A stretch of 64,000 nucleotides of DNA from Phymorhynchus buccinoides (taxonomy: Eukaryota > Mollusca > Gastropoda > Neogastropoda > Raphitomidae): NCBI GenBank assembly GCA_017654935.2, contig CM065682.1:38880660-38944659 (forward strand), read 5' to 3'. Made by a program: the position numbers and the translations under genes. Numbering within the stretch: position 1 is the stretch's first letter; each line of letters opens with the position of its first letter. Under the pieces are notes generated by a model. It was given only the letters and a program-made list of their open reading frames with translations, ran no database searches and was not told where the DNA came from. Of the stretch, positions 63,590 through 64,000 are shown in pieces.

Positions 63590-63728
63590 CATCTTCTGGG
63601 TCGTATAGTGGCATTGCTCCCACACTACTCATTCTGAGTCCCAACTCACAGCCACATCCCTGGTTTGTTATGGTCACAGAATCTGAAACCAGCAGTAGTC
63701 CAAGGGGAGTGAATCTATGTTAGGCCAC
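63590..63728 (+). mobile_element. Interspersed repeat family G
   Basis: 'tcccatcttctgggtcg' to 'gtgaatctatgttaggcc'. Confidence 0.72.
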
Positions 63729-63981
63729 ATGTGAAAATATTGAAGAAAATGAGCCTAAACATTTAGTCTAACCTTAAGAAATGAAGGCATACCCACAAAG
63801 GAACACAAGAAAGAAAAATGAGAAGTTTTACAAAATGCAGTAGGCACAAAGCCCAAATCTATTGTGATTCACATTTATTTGTGGTCATCGTTTTATTTTG
63901 CACTGAAGCCACTGAAAGCTTTGCTTTTATGCCTGAATTGATCAACATCAGCACAACTTCATCTGTCATGTTTACATTTTC

Positions 63982-64000
63982 TTAACCTTTTCACTACCCC
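63982..64000. mobile_element. Start of another TTAA MITE, cut by window
   Basis: TTAACCTTTTCACTACCCC resembles the terminal repeat of the CTTCACTGC group. Confidence 0.4.

Overview
This window is eukaryotic: spliced exons with GT-AG borders, long AT-rich introns, large microsatellites and many small transposons. The protein family, the tRNA-derived SINE, the Tc1 element and the very high repeat polymorphism fit a marine mollusc, perhaps a gastropod. That assignment is an inference; there is no species marker in the window.

One large gene fills most of it. On the + strand, 33 coding exons from 11,289 to 63,380 join with matching phase at every junction into about 3,187 codons, and the gene runs off the right edge. 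The protein is HELZ2-like (helicase with zinc finger domain 2). In order it has a Ser/Asp-rich N terminus, five paired zinc-finger modules (C2CH or C2H2 followed by CCCH), a linker, a complete UPF1-like SF1 helicase, an RNB (RNase II/R) domain and the start of the region leading to the second helicase, which lies outside the window. The RNB active site has lost two of its four acidic residues.

Layout. Bases 1-8,388 are an inverted, slightly diverged copy of about 19,650-28,301, carrying exons 5-12 on the - strand. This copy ends inside a 53-bp minisatellite at an exactly 500-N gap (8,389-8,888). It is most simply the other haplotype scaffolded in inverted orientation, though a real inverted duplication is possible. 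From 8,889 to 11,240 there are a LINE fragment, CT microsatellites and an intact Tc1-like transposon directly upstream of the first coding exon. From 11,271 to 20,070 are exons 1-4 with nested transposons, a SINE, a 300-bp CT tract and the minisatellite. From 20,070 to 40,340 are the zinc-finger and linker exons, from 42,830 to 51,740 the helicase exons, and from 52,919 to 63,380 the RNB exons and connector.

The most unusual feature is a recurring pattern in this gene. Four tandem arrays each begin at an exon border and amplify exon-end sequence together with its splice site: donors after exons 12, 13 and 17, and the acceptor before exon 28. The introns also hold many short transposons, including piggyBac-like TTAA MITEs, CAG-ended elements with 5-6 bp target duplications, pogo-like TA MITEs, foldbacks, SINEs and LINE remnants.
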